Shown: positions 45,948 through 55,732, counted from the stretch's first letter. The stretch: 64,000 bases of DNA from Loigolactobacillus binensis (GCF_005405165.1 NZ_BJDN01000005.1:62001-126000), one strand, 5' to 3'. Notes: generated by a model not told the origin, from the letters alone. Numbers and translations are program-made.

Positions 45948-47321
45948 CTAAATCGTTTCACTGCGAATATCAATAAAGTGGCCGTGGATTGCAGCCGCGG
46001 CGACCATGGCTGGACTGGCCAAATGGGTCATTGAGCCGGCCCCTTGGCGGCCTTCAAAATTACGGTTAGAGGTGGAAGCACAGTGCACACCAGCTGGCAC
46101 TTGATCAGGGTTCATGCCTAAACAAGCGGAGCAGCCAGGTTCACGCCATTCACAGCCTGCATCTTGGAAAATTTTAGCATAGCCACGCCGTTCGGCCTCA
46201 TCACGAATTGCTCGTGAGGCGGGCACCACCAACGCCGTAATGTTTGGGTCGATTTTACGACCACGCATAATATTAGCCGCAATTTCCAGATCCGATAAGC
46301 GACCATTAGTACAAGAACCAATGAATACAAAACCTAGATCAATGTCCTTAGCCTGCCCTTGCGGCTTTAGGCCCTCATAATCATAAGCTTTCTGCATATT
46401 GATATCTTTAGGTTCCGGAAAAGGCTGATCGATCGGCACGGCCATCCCTGGATTAGTCCCCCACGAAACATAAGGCGCTAACTTAGTGGCATCAAAATCG
46501 TACTGTTGATCAAAAGCACTTTCGTCATCTGTATAGAATTGTGACCAATAGTCACTGGCTGCTGCCATATCTTGCGGTGCGTATTCACGGCCTGCTACAT
46601 AGTTAAAAGTCGTTTGATCTGGTTTAATGATCCCTGATTTAGCGCCACCTTCGATCACCATGTTACAGATCGTCATGCGCTCTTCCATGGACATGCGTTC
46701 AATCGTATCACCGTAAAATTCAATGGCGTAACCCGTACCAAAATCGACCCCATTTTGGGCGATCAAGGCCATGATCAAATCCTTAGCGTAAACCCCTTTT
46801 GGTAGCTTACCTGACACATGGATCCCCATGGTTTTAGGTTTGGCTTGCCAGATGGTCTGGGTCGCAAAGACATGTTCCACTTCGGAGGTCCCGATCCCAA
46901 AAGCAATCGCACCAAATGCACCATGCGTTGAGGTATGCGAATCCCCACAAACAACGACTTGGCCGGGCTGTGTCAAGCCTAATTGGGGGCTGATCGCGTG
47001 AATGATCCCTTGTTGGCGATCACCTAATGCCGCTAAACGGACCCCGAATTCAGTACAATTTTTCTTCAAAGTATCCATTTGCCGCCGTGAGATCACGTCT
47101 TTAACGTTGAAAATATCTTCAGTGGGAACATTATGATCCATCGTCGCAAAAGTCCGCTCAGGGCGGCGAACTTGCCGCTTATTTTCTCGTAGGCCTTCAA
47201 ATGCTTGAGGCGATGTCACTTCGTGCACAAGGTGTAGATCAACGTAAATTAATTGTGGTTGTCCCGGTTCACCTGTGATCACATGTTTATTCCAAATTTT
47301 ATCAAACATTGTTTGTGCCAT
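45948..47321 (-). CDS. leuC: 3-isopropylmalate dehydratase large subunit
   Basis: A 457-residue aconitase-family subunit. The [4Fe-4S] cysteines lie in GSCTNGR and in [27 protein letters not shown] is the typical substrate motif. It isomerises 2- to 3-isopropylmalate with LeuD. It starts 21 bases after leuB. Confidence 0.96.
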   Translation of the reverse strand: MAQTMFDKIWNKHVITGEPGQPQLIYVDLHLVHEVTSPQAFEGLRENKRQVRRPERTFATMDHNVPTEDIFNVKDVISRRQMDTLKKNCTEFGVRLAALGDRQQGIIHAISPQLGLTQPGQVVVCGDSHTSTHGAFGAIAFGIGTSEVEHVFATQTIWQAKPKTMGIHVSGKLPKGVYAKDLIMALIAQNGVDFGTGYAIEFYGDTIERMSMEERMTICNMVIEGGAKSGIIKPDQTTFNYVAGREYAPQDMAAASDYWSQFYTDDESAFDQQYDFDATKLAPYVSWGTNPGMAVPIDQPFPEPKDINMQKAYDYEGLKPQGQAKDIDLGFVFIGSCTNGRLSDLEIAANIMRGRKIDPNITALVVPASRAIRDEAERRGYAKIFQDAGCEWREPGCSACLGMNPDQVPAGVHCASTSNRNFEGRQGAGSMTHLASPAMVAAAAIHGHFIDIRSETI

Positions 47322-47342
47322 TCGTTCATCGCTTCTTTCGTT

Positions 47343-48395
47343 TTAATCTGCTGCTTTGATCCGTTCAATAATGGCTTGCGTCATTGAATCGGTGGTTGCA
47401 CTGCCCCCTAGATCAGGGGTCATGATCCCTGCGGCTAACGTTGCCGCAAGCGCCTGATCAATTTTGGCGGCCGTCGCTGTCGCTTGAAAACTATTGCGCA
47501 GCATCAACGTGATCGAGTTGATCATTGACAATGGATCGGCCTGACCAGTGCCAGCAATATCCGGCGCCGAACCATGAATCGGTTCATATAGACTAGGCCC
47601 GCTGATCCCCCGACTTTCTGACGGAATCGTTCCCAGTGAACCCGTGATCGTCGCGGCCTCATCGCTGAGAATATCCCCAAATAAATTTTCGGTAATGATC
47701 ACATCAAAGTGCGTCGGCTGTTGAATGATCTTCATTGAAGCAGCATCCACATATTCAAAGTCGACGGTCACATCCGGATAAGCAGCGGCCACTTTCTCAG
47801 TGATCCGCCGCCAAAGTTTACTGGTCGCCAACACATTGGCCTTATCGACAACCGTTACGTGGTGCCGCCGCGTCTGGGCTAGTTCAAACCCAGCCTGAAG
47901 GATTCGCTGGATCTCACTAGCCTGATAGACCATCGTATCAATGGCGTGATCCGCCGCTAATTCCCGTGGTTGGCCGAAATAAATACCACCGATCAGTTCC
48001 CGAACGATCACAAAATCAGTACCGTTAACCAACTCTGCCTTTAATGGTGAGCGCGGTACCAACGCAGGTAGCACCTGGGTCGGCCGAATATTTGCAAACA
48101 AGCCTAATGCTTTACGGATCGCCAACAAACCTGCCTCAGGCCGTTGCGGGGCAGCATCCCACTTAGGCCCACCAATTGCGGCCAGTAAAATCGCATCAGC
48201 AGCTTGCGCACCCTTTAATGTCGCTTCCGGCAATGGTTCACCAGTTGCGTCGATTGCAGCGCCACCGAAGGGATAAGTTTTTAGCGAATAAGTGAAATCC
48301 GTTGTTGCGGCAGCGGCGGCCAGCACCGCTAAACCTGCTTGCATAATTTCTGGGCCAATATAATCACCAGGTAATACGGCTATTGTTGCGCTCAT
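47343..48395 (-). CDS. leuB: 3-isopropylmalate dehydrogenase
   Basis: A 350-residue NAD-dependent decarboxylating dehydrogenase that yields 2-ketoisocaproate. LPGDYIGPEIM opens the protein, NLFGDILSDEAA holds metal-binding aspartates, and YEPIHGSAPDIAG the NAD-binding region. It overlaps leuA by four bases. Confidence 0.96.
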   Translation of the reverse strand: MSATIAVLPGDYIGPEIMQAGLAVLAAAAATTDFTYSLKTYPFGGAAIDATGEPLPEATLKGAQAADAILLAAIGGPKWDAAPQRPEAGLLAIRKALGLFANIRPTQVLPALVPRSPLKAELVNGTDFVIVRELIGGIYFGQPRELAADHAIDTMVYQASEIQRILQAGFELAQTRRHHVTVVDKANVLATSKLWRRITEKVAAAYPDVTVDFEYVDAASMKIIQQPTHFDVIITENLFGDILSDEAATITGSLGTIPSESRGISGPSLYEPIHGSAPDIAGTGQADPLSMINSITLMLRNSFQATATAAKIDQALAATLAAGIMTPDLGGSATTDSMTQAIIERIKAAD

Positions 48396-49558
48396 GCCGA
48401 GATCACGTCCTTCTTGTATTCTTGCATCATAGTGCGTAATTCTGCGTCGGAAACTAATTTGGTGTGGTCAGCGATGTCTTTGAACATCGGGAAGATCCGC
48501 CGCATGTCACCGCGATCGACGCGGTAACCAATGTGGTTCAATTTTTCCATAACTGCGTGGCTACCAGATAACTTACCTAATGGTAAGGCCGTTGCGGGCA
48601 TGCCCACGGTTTCCGGCGTTAAAATTTCGTAAGTTTGTGGGTTCTTCAAGAAGCCATCTTGATGGATCCCTGATTCGATTGCGAAACAATTGACCCCAGT
48701 AACTGGTTGGTTATTGGCAACCGTCATTTCGGAGAAACGGCTGACCATTTCACTGGTTTCCTTGGTATATTCCAATTTAATGTTATCTTCACATTGATAG
48801 TAATCATGGCGGACATAGAAGTTAGCGGCAATTTGTTCCAACGCAACATTACCGGCGTGTTCACCGATCCCATTGATCGTCCCTTCAACACGGGTGGCAC
48901 CATTTTCGATGGCGGCTAATGTATTGGCGGTGGCCATCCCTAGATCATTATGGCAATGAGAGGAGAACGTGATCTCAGCAAAGTTAGCGATATGTTGCTG
49001 TAAGTATTGGAACAAATGTGCGAATTCAGCCGGATTAGTATAACCAACGGTATCCGGAATATTGATCACTGTCGCTCCGGCGTCGATCGCAGTTTGAACT
49101 GATTCAGCCAGAAAATCTAATTCCGTTCGGGTGGCATCTTCTGGCGAAAATTGAACGATATCGAAGAAACGTTTAGCGTAAGTAACGTGATCATGAATGC
49201 TTTGAATCACTTCGGCTTTGGTCATGTGTAATTTATCTTCGCGATGGATCGGGCTAGTGGCAATAAAGACGTGGATCTGCTTATGTTGCGCGTTCTGCGT
49301 GGCCTGAACACAAGAGTCGATATCCGCATTTTTGCAGCGGGCTAAGCCAGTGATCATAGTGTGGGTCACGGCTTCAGAAACAGCTTTACAAGCAGCAAAG
49401 TCTTCGGGTGAAGCAATGGGAAAGCCGGCTTCGATAACATCAACGCCCCATTTTTCTAATTGTTTAGCAATCTGAACTTTCTGTTCAATGCTGAAATTGA
49501 CCCCGATCGTTTGTTCACCATCACGTAACGTTGTGTCGAAGAATTGAATTTTTTTCAT
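48392..49558 (-). CDS. leuA: 2-isopropylmalate synthase, short form without regulatory domain
   Basis: A 388-residue enzyme that condenses 2-ketoisovalerate and acetyl-CoA. FDTTLRDGEQ, HCHNDLGMATANTLAA and GIHQDG are all present, so the barrel and the first subdomain are intact. It ends at MMQEYKKDVISA, about 130 residues short of standard LeuA; the C-terminal LeuA dimer domain that binds leucine for feedback inhibition is absent. The ATG at 49558 has GAGGAGCG upstream. First structural gene of the leu operon. Confidence 0.93.
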   Translation of the reverse strand: MKKIQFFDTTLRDGEQTIGVNFSIEQKVQIAKQLEKWGVDVIEAGFPIASPEDFAACKAVSEAVTHTMITGLARCKNADIDSCVQATQNAQHKQIHVFIATSPIHREDKLHMTKAEVIQSIHDHVTYAKRFFDIVQFSPEDATRTELDFLAESVQTAIDAGATVINIPDTVGYTNPAEFAHLFQYLQQHIANFAEITFSSHCHNDLGMATANTLAAIENGATRVEGTINGIGEHAGNVALEQIAANFYVRHDYYQCEDNIKLEYTKETSEMVSRFSEMTVANNQPVTGVNCFAIESGIHQDGFLKNPQTYEILTPETVGMPATALPLGKLSGSHAVMEKLNHIGYRVDRGDMRRIFPMFKDIADHTKLVSDAELRTMMQEYKKDVISA

Positions 49559-49637
49559 TTTGAACACGCTCCTCATTTAAGTTTTGTCTATATCAACGTG
49601 CTCTGCAAGCTGACCGCCTTGCATCACACTCACAGCA

Positions 49638-49676
49638 AAAAAATTAGCACCCTATCTCGGTTAAGAAATAGGGTGC
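49638..49676 (-). terminator. leu attenuator terminator
   Basis: Minus-strand hairpin GCACCCTAT / ATAGGGTGC followed by TAATTTTTTT, about 80 bases before leuA. It lies downstream of the leader peptide, as expected of an attenuator. An upstream alternative hairpin (AGGACTCTACAC / GTGTTGAGTCCT, about 49720-49750) could be the pause or antiterminator partner. Confidence 0.8.
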
Positions 49677-49751
49677 TAAGCTAATTGCCTTGCATTGAGC
49701 CCTACTTCCCTAAAGCGAATAGGACTCAACACAGATTGTGTAGAGTCCTGT

Positions 49752-49811
49752 TTAGAGGAGGAGGGCAAAGAATAAGGAGGTGTTCGATTGATTATTAATT
49801 TGTTTCGTCAT
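49752..49811 (-). CDS. leuL: Leu operon leader peptide
   Basis: A 19-residue peptide, MTKQINNQSNTSLFFALLL, ending in three consecutive CTC leucine codons before TAA; a further TTA leucine lies earlier. AGGGAG is about 9 bases upstream of the ATG. Its position between the promoter and the attenuator terminator implies that ribosome stalling at the Leu codons controls read-through into leuABCD, as described for the Lactococcus lactis leu operon. Confidence 0.8.
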   Translation of the reverse strand: MTKQINNQSNTSLFFALLL

Positions 49812-49858
49812 AACGATCAGCTCCCTTTCACGATTCATTTGCTTGATTTGATGTCCTT

Positions 49859-49887
49859 ATCCTATCAATTTAATTTTTCTTTGTCAA
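49859..49887 (-). promoter_or_regulatory. leu operon promoter
   Basis: Minus-strand TTGACA (49887-49882), a 17-base spacer and TAGGAT (49864-49859), preceded by an AT-rich tract that could act as an UP element. Confidence 0.7.
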
Positions 49888-50212
49888 CATTAATTTTCAT
49901 TTATTTTTCATTTATAACTTATAACTAATCCTATCCTCATAAGGCACCAATCAAGTGGTGTTCCCACTAGCCAGCAAAATACGCAGCAGGCCGCCTAACA
50001 TTTTAGTAAAAGTTACTGCAAGGGCTGCAAAAACCAGCCGGCAATATGGTATCATTTGGGTAGTCAATTTTCTGACTGTAAGTAAAGTAATGCAACCGTT
50101 AGTCATACTGGACTTACGGTTTAAAAATACCGCAATGATCAGAATAGATACTTAATAATTGCTAATAAAACTTCGCTAGCGAAGCTTAATTCTAACTTTG
50201 AAGGAGAATTAT
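49888..50212 (+). other. leu-thrC divergent intergenic region
   Basis: About 320 bases with no supported gene. A TATCAT -10-like box is at about 50051-50056, and a CTTCGCTAGCGAAG palindrome at about 50171-50184, just before the thrC ribosome binding site. Confidence 0.5.
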
Positions 50213-51715
50213 TTGATTATGGAAACACTTTACCGTAGTACTCGGGATGCGGCTGCTAAGGCAGTCACAGCTTCGCAAGCTATTTTGCAAGGTTTAACTC
50301 CCGATGGTGGTTTGTATGTTCCTGTGGAAATGCCAACGATCAATTTAGATTTTGCTAAGCTAAGCACTTTTTCTTATCAAGAAGTGGCTTACCAGGTCAT
50401 GCAGCCTTTTTTCAGCGACTTCACTGAAACAGAATTACGCGCTTGTATTGATCAAGCTTACGATAAGAAATTCGATACGCCGGCGATCGCGCCTTTACGC
50501 CAATCACAAGATGGCTACTTTTTAGAATTATTCCATGGCCCGACGATCGCGTTTAAAGATATGGCGCTTTCGCTATTACCACACTTAATGACCACAGCGG
50601 CTAAGAAAAATCAGGTCGCTAAGGACATCGTCATTTTAACGGCAACTTCTGGTGATACTGGCAAAGCGGCAATGGCTGGTTTTGCGGATGTACCGCACAC
50701 GAAAATTATCGTATTTTATCCGCGTGATGGTGTCAGCCCGATCCAAAAGCAGCAAATGGTGACTCAAACTGGCGCTAACACTGCCGTAGTTGCCTTAACC
50801 GGTAACTTTGACCAAGCCCAAAGCCACGTTAAAGCGATTTTCAACGACACAGCTTTTCGGCAAGAATTAGCGCGCAATCATTATCAGTTTTCATCAGCTA
50901 ATTCAATCAATATCGGCCGGTTAGTGCCTCAAATTGCTTATTACATTTATACTTACGCGCAGTTATTAAATCAAAAAGCAATCCAGCTGGGTGATAAAAT
51001 CAATATCAGCGTACCTACTGGTAACTTCGGTAATATTCTGGCTGCCTACTACGCTAAGTTACTAGGCTTACCGGTCAATAAGTTGATCTGTGCTTCTAAC
51101 CGAAATAATGTGCTCACCGATTTCTTCCGCACCGGTATTTATAATCGCAATCGTGAATTTTTCGTCACTTCTTCGCCATCAATGGATATTCTAGTTTCCA
51201 GTAATTTAGAGCGGCTATTGTTCCGGCTGACTGGCCACAACAGTGAACAAACAAAACGGCTCATGGAAACATTGACCACCACCGGCTCCTATGCCATCAA
51301 TGAAACGATGCGAGCGGAATTAAGTGGCTTCTACGCCGGTTACGCGGATGAAGCAGCAACGACCAAAGAAATCAACCGTATTTTCCGGGAAAATCAATAT
51401 ACGATCGACCCCCATACTGCAGTGGCATCAGCCGTTGCGCGCCAATACCGGGAAGCCACTGGTGACAAAACTTTGACGGTTACGGTGGCGACTGCTAGTC
51501 CGTTTAAATTCCCGAATACCGTTTTAGCGGCTTTAGCCGGTGAACGTGAGGCAACTGATGGCGTTTTAGCTGATGAACGTTTAGCTAACTTCATTAACCT
51601 ACCTTTGCCCAGCGCCGTCAGTGATTTGATCGGCGCCCCAGTCCTGCATAAACGGGAAACAACGCCTGAACAAATGCGCAGCATTATTGCTGATGTGCTT
51701 AAATTACACGCCTAA
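50213..51715 (+). CDS. thrC: Threonine synthase
   Basis: A 500-residue PLP enzyme that converts O-phosphohomoserine to threonine. The PLP lysine lies in GPTIAFKDMALS; TATSGDTGKAAMAGF and NSINIGRLVPQIAYY are family motifs. It is the long (ThrC type II) form with the N-terminal extension YRSTRDAAAK. AGGAG is 6 bases before TTG 50213 and 12 before ATG 50219, so TTG is slightly favoured. No hom or thrB gene is adjacent. Confidence 0.93.
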   Translation: MIMETLYRSTRDAAAKAVTASQAILQGLTPDGGLYVPVEMPTINLDFAKLSTFSYQEVAYQVMQPFFSDFTETELRACIDQAYDKKFDTPAIAPLRQSQDGYFLELFHGPTIAFKDMALSLLPHLMTTAAKKNQVAKDIVILTATSGDTGKAAMAGFADVPHTKIIVFYPRDGVSPIQKQQMVTQTGANTAVVALTGNFDQAQSHVKAIFNDTAFRQELARNHYQFSSANSINIGRLVPQIAYYIYTYAQLLNQKAIQLGDKINISVPTGNFGNILAAYYAKLLGLPVNKLICASNRNNVLTDFFRTGIYNRNREFFVTSSPSMDILVSSNLERLLFRLTGHNSEQTKRLMETLTTTGSYAINETMRAELSGFYAGYADEAATTKEINRIFRENQYTIDPHTAVASAVARQYREATGDKTLTVTVATASPFKFPNTVLAALAGEREATDGVLADERLANFINLPLPSAVSDLIGAPVLHKRETTPEQMRSIIADVLKLHA

Positions 51716-51741
51716 ATAACTAGCTGATCAATCCAAAACAA

Positions 51742-51778
51742 GCGACCAGGACTTTTTGCCCTGGTCGCTTGTTTTTTT
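51742..51778 (+). terminator. Terminator of thrC
   Basis: Hairpin GCGACCAGG / CCTGGTCGC followed by TTGTTTTTTT. Confidence 0.85.
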
Positions 51779-51959
51779 GGCGTGGAAGCACCTACGCCAA
51801 AACTGGCTTTCAACCGATTTTCCGGTTGTTCTTTACCTTTGTTTAATCCTTTAACCTTTTCCTAAGCAAATCGCTACACTTTGATCACACTTTTTTAGGT
51901 TTGCTTTAAGCCAGCACCAGTAAACTGTATTTATCAACTAAAGCAAGGGATGACTAAAT

Positions 51960-52214
51960 ATGATTCTTGATTATGACCAGAAAATGAAAAATATCATCAC
52001 CGCCCAACTAGTCAGCGTGGCCTATCCGCAGATCGTAGCTAAAGCAGAAAGTGGTGAAGTTTTAACGATCAAAACTTCTGAAAAACAACGTGAAGATCCA
52101 TTATTCTGGGCCTCACTTAAAAATATATTGACGGCGGGATTATGGATCCCAGTGGGCCGTCATTTCCACCAGTTGCTGTCATTTGACTGGATGGTCCCCG
52201 CCGCTACGGTTTAA
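51960..52214 (+). CDS. Hypothetical small protein (84 residues)
   Basis: No family recognised. It has an N-terminal helical part and a C-terminal hydrophobic stretch (ASLKNILTAGLWIPVG) that could touch the membrane. GGGATGAC precedes the ATG. It lies upstream of another very small gene on the same strand. Confidence 0.5.
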   Translation: MILDYDQKMKNIITAQLVSVAYPQIVAKAESGEVLTIKTSEKQREDPLFWASLKNILTAGLWIPVGRHFHQLLSFDWMVPAATV

Positions 52215-52289
52215 CTGATTGCAGGAAGGCGCAGCCGGTGTGCTGGAAAACTACCCGCATTTATTACGCTATGAAAGGAGCTGTTGCGT

Positions 52290-52442
52290 ATGTTAAAAGT
52301 CGTCGAAATCTTGGTTGCCGCAATGCTGACCCCAATTCTATTAGGCCAAGCCAGCGTCCTTTGGATCAATCATCAAACTAAGAATTCACCACTGATCTAT
52401 GGCAAAGAAAGGACGCACGTCATTGCAAAACAAACCCATTAA
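52290..52442 (+). CDS. Small hydrophobic-N-terminus protein (50 residues)
   Basis: AAAGGAG lies 9 bases before the ATG. The product has one hydrophobic segment (VVEILVAAMLTPILLGQASVLWI) followed by a polar tail, consistent with a single-pass membrane or secreted peptide. No family recognised. Confidence 0.5.
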   Translation: MLKVVEILVAAMLTPILLGQASVLWINHQTKNSPLIYGKERTHVIAKQTH

Positions 52443-52447
52443 AGCAA

Positions 52448-52485
52448 TTAGCGGCTGAGATCATCACTTGATCGCAGCCACTTTT
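52448..52485 (+). terminator. Terminator
   Basis: Hairpin AGCGGCTGAGATC / GATCGCAGCCACT followed by TTTT. Confidence 0.65.
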
Positions 52486-52487
52486 AG

Positions 52488-52519
52488 TCAAAAAAAAGCC
52501 GTGCCTATTTGGCAGCGAC
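52488..52519 (-). terminator. Terminator of the DUF975 gene
   Basis: Minus-strand hairpin GCTGCC-AAATA-GGCACGGC followed by eight Ts. Confidence 0.7.
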
Positions 52520-52536
52520 TTAACTAATATATCAGA

Positions 52537-53223
52537 TCATGCAGTTGGTTGCTCATTATCAGTTGTTGCTTGTTGTGCGTGAACAAGATCGTTGTAAAAG
52601 GCCGCGTACGTAGCCGATTGATAAGGTGCGATCCAGAGAAAGCCAATGCCTAAAGTTACAACCCCTAAAAGATCCCAACCTAGAAAACTAAGCATTAAAA
52701 TGAAATAATCCATTTTATGCCCATACATCAAGGCGCGACTGCGCGTAATCGCGGTTAAGATACTTGCTTGTTCCCGTCCGGCCAGGCGATCATCTTGATA
52801 AATCAAGTAAGTCTGGCTGTAAGAAAATGACTTGATGATCCCAGGAATCAGAAACAGCATTGACCATAAGGTTGTGAAAACGTAAATCCCAATGGCCAAT
52901 ACTAACAAGGGGATAAACCAACCATTATCAAAAGTGAAAAAAGGCGCGCGTACTGGATCGATCTTACGTTGCGGATCTCGCAGCCAGCGGATGTAAGTTA
53001 ATGATACCCCAACCGTGGCCAACGTGATCACAACTTGGCTGAGCATTTGAAACAGCCAGGCTAAGGTACTCACGTTGTCACGGATCATTCCAGTAAATAC
53101 GATCACCGACCACAAAATAATCATTAAAAGATTAGGCAGCAAATTTAATACAATTGCGGTGCCCCAATGGCCCCGCAATAAATTCTTAGCCTCAGCCTTA
53201 AGCTCGGCTCGTGTTTTCGTCAT
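52537..53223 (-). CDS. DUF975 integral membrane protein
   Basis: A 228-residue protein with about six helices. The N-terminal TRAELKAEAKNLLRGHWGTAIVL motif and LWSMLFLIPGIIKSFSYSQTYLI are characteristic of DUF975. The function is unknown, possibly envelope-related. It is monocistronic. Confidence 0.85.
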   Translation of the reverse strand: MTKTRAELKAEAKNLLRGHWGTAIVLNLLPNLLMIILWSVIVFTGMIRDNVSTLAWLFQMLSQVVITLATVGVSLTYIRWLRDPQRKIDPVRAPFFTFDNGWFIPLLVLAIGIYVFTTLWSMLFLIPGIIKSFSYSQTYLIYQDDRLAGREQASILTAITRSRALMYGHKMDYFILMLSFLGWDLLGVVTLGIGFLWIAPYQSATYAAFYNDLVHAQQATTDNEQPTA

Positions 53224-53351
53224 TTAATTGTCGCTCCTTCATCAAATTAGGGTGTGTTATTGCAATTTATTGCCAACAGCATAAACAGGCTTAAAACACC
53301 GTTTAGCTTTTGCGACACTTTCTAGTATAACTGAAAACCTGTTTTTGGGGA

Positions 53352-53379
53352 AATAGCCTGTTGCTCCAGGCTATCTTTT
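53352..53379 (+). terminator. Terminator-like hairpin upstream of the MFS gene
   Basis: ATAGCCTG / CAGGCTAT followed by CTTTTT, located just before the MFS promoter, where it would insulate it from upstream transcription. Confidence 0.6.
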
Positions 53380-53397
53380 TCGGCCAGTGCCAATGGT

Positions 53398-53425
53398 TTG
53401 ACATCCGCCACCACAAGTTTAATAA
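53398..53425 (+). promoter_or_regulatory. Promoter of the MFS exporter
   Basis: TTGACA (53398-53403) with TAATAA at about 53420-53425. This promoter occupies the upstream part of the open frame, so translation must begin further down. Confidence 0.6.
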
Positions 53426-53478
53426 TTAGATGCAAATTTAAAAAAAGCTGGGCTGCTATTGTGACTGTTTTACATAGT

Positions 53479-54702
53479 ATGTTTTCTTCCTTACGGGTCA
53501 AGAATTTCCGTTACTTTTGGTTTGGTCAGTGTATTTCAGTAATGGGTACCTGGGTACAGCGCACGGCCCAAACTTGGTTGGTTTATCAAATGACAAAATC
53601 GGCCTTGTTAGTCGGTATTTTATCAGCGTGTCAATTCATACCCATTTTATTACTGACCTTAGTGGCCGGCACGTTGATCGATCGTTATCCTAAACGAAAG
53701 ATCCTCTTACTGACCCAAACTGGGTTTTTAATTTTAGGTAGTATTATGACTTTGATCGTATACCTGAAAGTGGTTCAGTATTGGCAAATTCTATTGATCG
53801 CCATCGGTTACGGTCTGCTTCAAAGTTTTGACCGCCCGACCCGGCAATCCTTTGTGGTCGAATTAGTTGGTCCGAAAGATTTAATGAATGGTATTTCGTT
53901 AAATTCAACCGTGTTTAACTTAGCTAAGATCGCTGGCCCTTCGTTGGCTGGTTTATTAATGGTTAAGTTCAGCGTTAGTTTTTGTTTTCTAGTCGATGCG
54001 ATCAGTTACATGGCGGTGTTAGCTGGATTATTTTTGATCAAGCAAAAAGTTGTCCTCGCTACGCCGTCACACCAGCGGCTGTGGTCAGACATTAAATCTG
54101 GCTTAGCCTATGTTTGGTCACATGCCAATATTCGCCTTAGCGCAGAATTAATGTTGGTGGTCTGTACATTAAACTTTAACAATAATGTGATTATCCCTAT
54201 TTTTGCTAAAACAGTGCTCCACTCTGGTGCACAGACCTACGCCAATTTATTGGCTGCCACAGGGATCGGTTCGCTGATCGCTGCTTTTTTGATGAGTTAC
54301 CTGTCGCGTTTTGGTCTTCAACGCAATATTTATTTAATGGCTGGTCTGGGAACTGCAACGGTGCAAGCGCTAATGCTTTTTGTTCATTCGTTTACTTGGG
54401 CCATGGCACTGATGATGATCAACGGCTTCTGTAATATGATCTTCTTAAATCAATCTAACGCGTCCTTCCAATTCGCAATTCCCGATCAATTACGCGGGCG
54501 CGTCATGAGTGTCTATGTTCTACTGAATCAGGGGACCACACCGATCGGTAGCCTGTACGTCGGTGGGGTCATGGATATCTTTGCCGGCGCTTGGGGCTTT
54601 CCTGCCTGTGGCCTATTAGCTTTATTGTTGCTGATACCCGTATTGATCAGCCAACGAACATTAGTCAAACAATGGCTATGGCCTAATGCCAATGCTAATT
54701 AA
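53479..54702 (+). CDS. MFS exporter (MFS_3/EntS-like)
   Basis: A 407-residue, 12-helix transporter. FSSLRVKNFRYFWFGQCISVMGTWVQRTAQTWLVY is the N-terminal signature of the MFS_3 group, GTLIDRYPKRK is the loop 2-3 motif, and DRPTRQSFVVELVG follows. The start is uncertain: ATG 53479 (chosen, conserved N-terminus) or GTG 53461; neither has a clear Shine-Dalgarno. The substrate is unknown. Confidence 0.85.
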   Translation: MFSSLRVKNFRYFWFGQCISVMGTWVQRTAQTWLVYQMTKSALLVGILSACQFIPILLLTLVAGTLIDRYPKRKILLLTQTGFLILGSIMTLIVYLKVVQYWQILLIAIGYGLLQSFDRPTRQSFVVELVGPKDLMNGISLNSTVFNLAKIAGPSLAGLLMVKFSVSFCFLVDAISYMAVLAGLFLIKQKVVLATPSHQRLWSDIKSGLAYVWSHANIRLSAELMLVVCTLNFNNNVIIPIFAKTVLHSGAQTYANLLAATGIGSLIAAFLMSYLSRFGLQRNIYLMAGLGTATVQALMLFVHSFTWAMALMMINGFCNMIFLNQSNASFQFAIPDQLRGRVMSVYVLLNQGTTPIGSLYVGGVMDIFAGAWGFPACGLLALLLLIPVLISQRTLVKQWLWPNANAN

Positions 54703-54775
54703 GTTCAAAACAATAGGTATTTCCATGAAAACTGCGTATAATAAGGATAATTATTTAAAAAAAGAGGTTGCGCTA

Positions 54776-55732
54776 ATGAAAATAAATAAACGGCGAGCAG
54801 CCGAATTAGCGACGCCGCTGGTAGTAGCTTCCGGCGTTTTTGGCGCTAGTTTGCGCTTGTTCGATTATGCCTTTAAACGGGTCGATTACATCCCCGAAAC
54901 ATCGGCCGATAAACAGAAATACGCTGATGATTATTATCGTTACTTAGATTGGTATAAGCAGATCCCCAAGGCTACTTGGCAATTGCATCCCACCGATTCA
55001 GCCAATCATTTAGTCGCCCATTTTATTCCCGTTGCGGCCAGTAAACGGGTTGTGATCATTTCTCACGGCTACAAAGGTGATGGCGCCACCATGGCTAATT
55101 ACGCTAAAATGTTCCACGAACTCGGCTATAACGTGCTGCTGCCAGACAATCGTAGCCACGGCAGTAGCGCCGGCGAATATATCAACTTCGGTTGGTTAGA
55201 CCGGGTCGATTATTTAGATTGGTTACAAATGATCATTGATAAAGTTGGTGTCACCGCAGAGATCGTACTGTTTGGCGCCAGCATGGGCGGTGCGACTGTG
55301 GAAATGATGAGTGGCGAAAAATTACCACCGCAGGTCAAAGTCTTGATCGCCGATAGTGGTTACTCCAGTATCGAGGCCGAACTAGCCTACTTATTGAAAA
55401 AGCAATTTCATTTGCCAAAATATCCGTTTGTGCCACTAGTTAGCTTGATCAACAAGCGCCACTTAGGTTATTACCTCAATACAGTGCAATCAACTACGCA
55501 ATTACAGAAAAATTACTTGCCAATTTTCTTCATTCACGGTGATCATGATAGCTTTGTGCCCAGTGAAATGGCCTTCCGTAATTACAAGGCTACCCAAGGT
55601 CCCCGCGAACTCTGGCTAGTCAAAGGTGCCACCCATGTTGAAAGCTTTTGGTTGGATCCATTGCGTTATCGCCGCCACGTAGTCGCCTTCCTACAAGAAT
55701 ATTTACCAGATCCACCAATTCCAAACGATTGA
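54776..55732 (+). CDS. Alpha/beta hydrolase
   Basis: A 318-residue hydrolase with one N-terminal hydrophobic segment (TPLVVASGVFGASLRLF). ISHGYKGDGATM is the oxyanion motif, LPDNRSHGSSAGEYINFG follows, the nucleophile is GASMGG (near 184), and GDHDSFVP and the terminal ATHVES supply Asp and His. This is typical of the extracellular-facing alpha/beta hydrolases of lactobacilli. The ATG at 54776 has GAGGTTG upstream; a longer frame back to 54686 overlaps the MFS gene end. Confidence 0.85.
   Translation: MKINKRRAAELATPLVVASGVFGASLRLFDYAFKRVDYIPETSADKQKYADDYYRYLDWYKQIPKATWQLHPTDSANHLVAHFIPVAASKRVVIISHGYKGDGATMANYAKMFHELGYNVLLPDNRSHGSSAGEYINFGWLDRVDYLDWLQMIIDKVGVTAEIVLFGASMGGATVEMMSGEKLPPQVKVLIADSGYSSIEAELAYLLKKQFHLPKYPFVPLVSLINKRHLGYYLNTVQSTTQLQKNYLPIFFIHGDHDSFVPSEMAFRNYKATQGPRELWLVKGATHVESFWLDPLRYRRHVVAFLQEYLPDPPIPND

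Noticed and set aside
49955..50155. 66-codon frame in the leu-thrC spacer
   Set aside because: No ribosome binding site; composition like non-coding promoter DNA.
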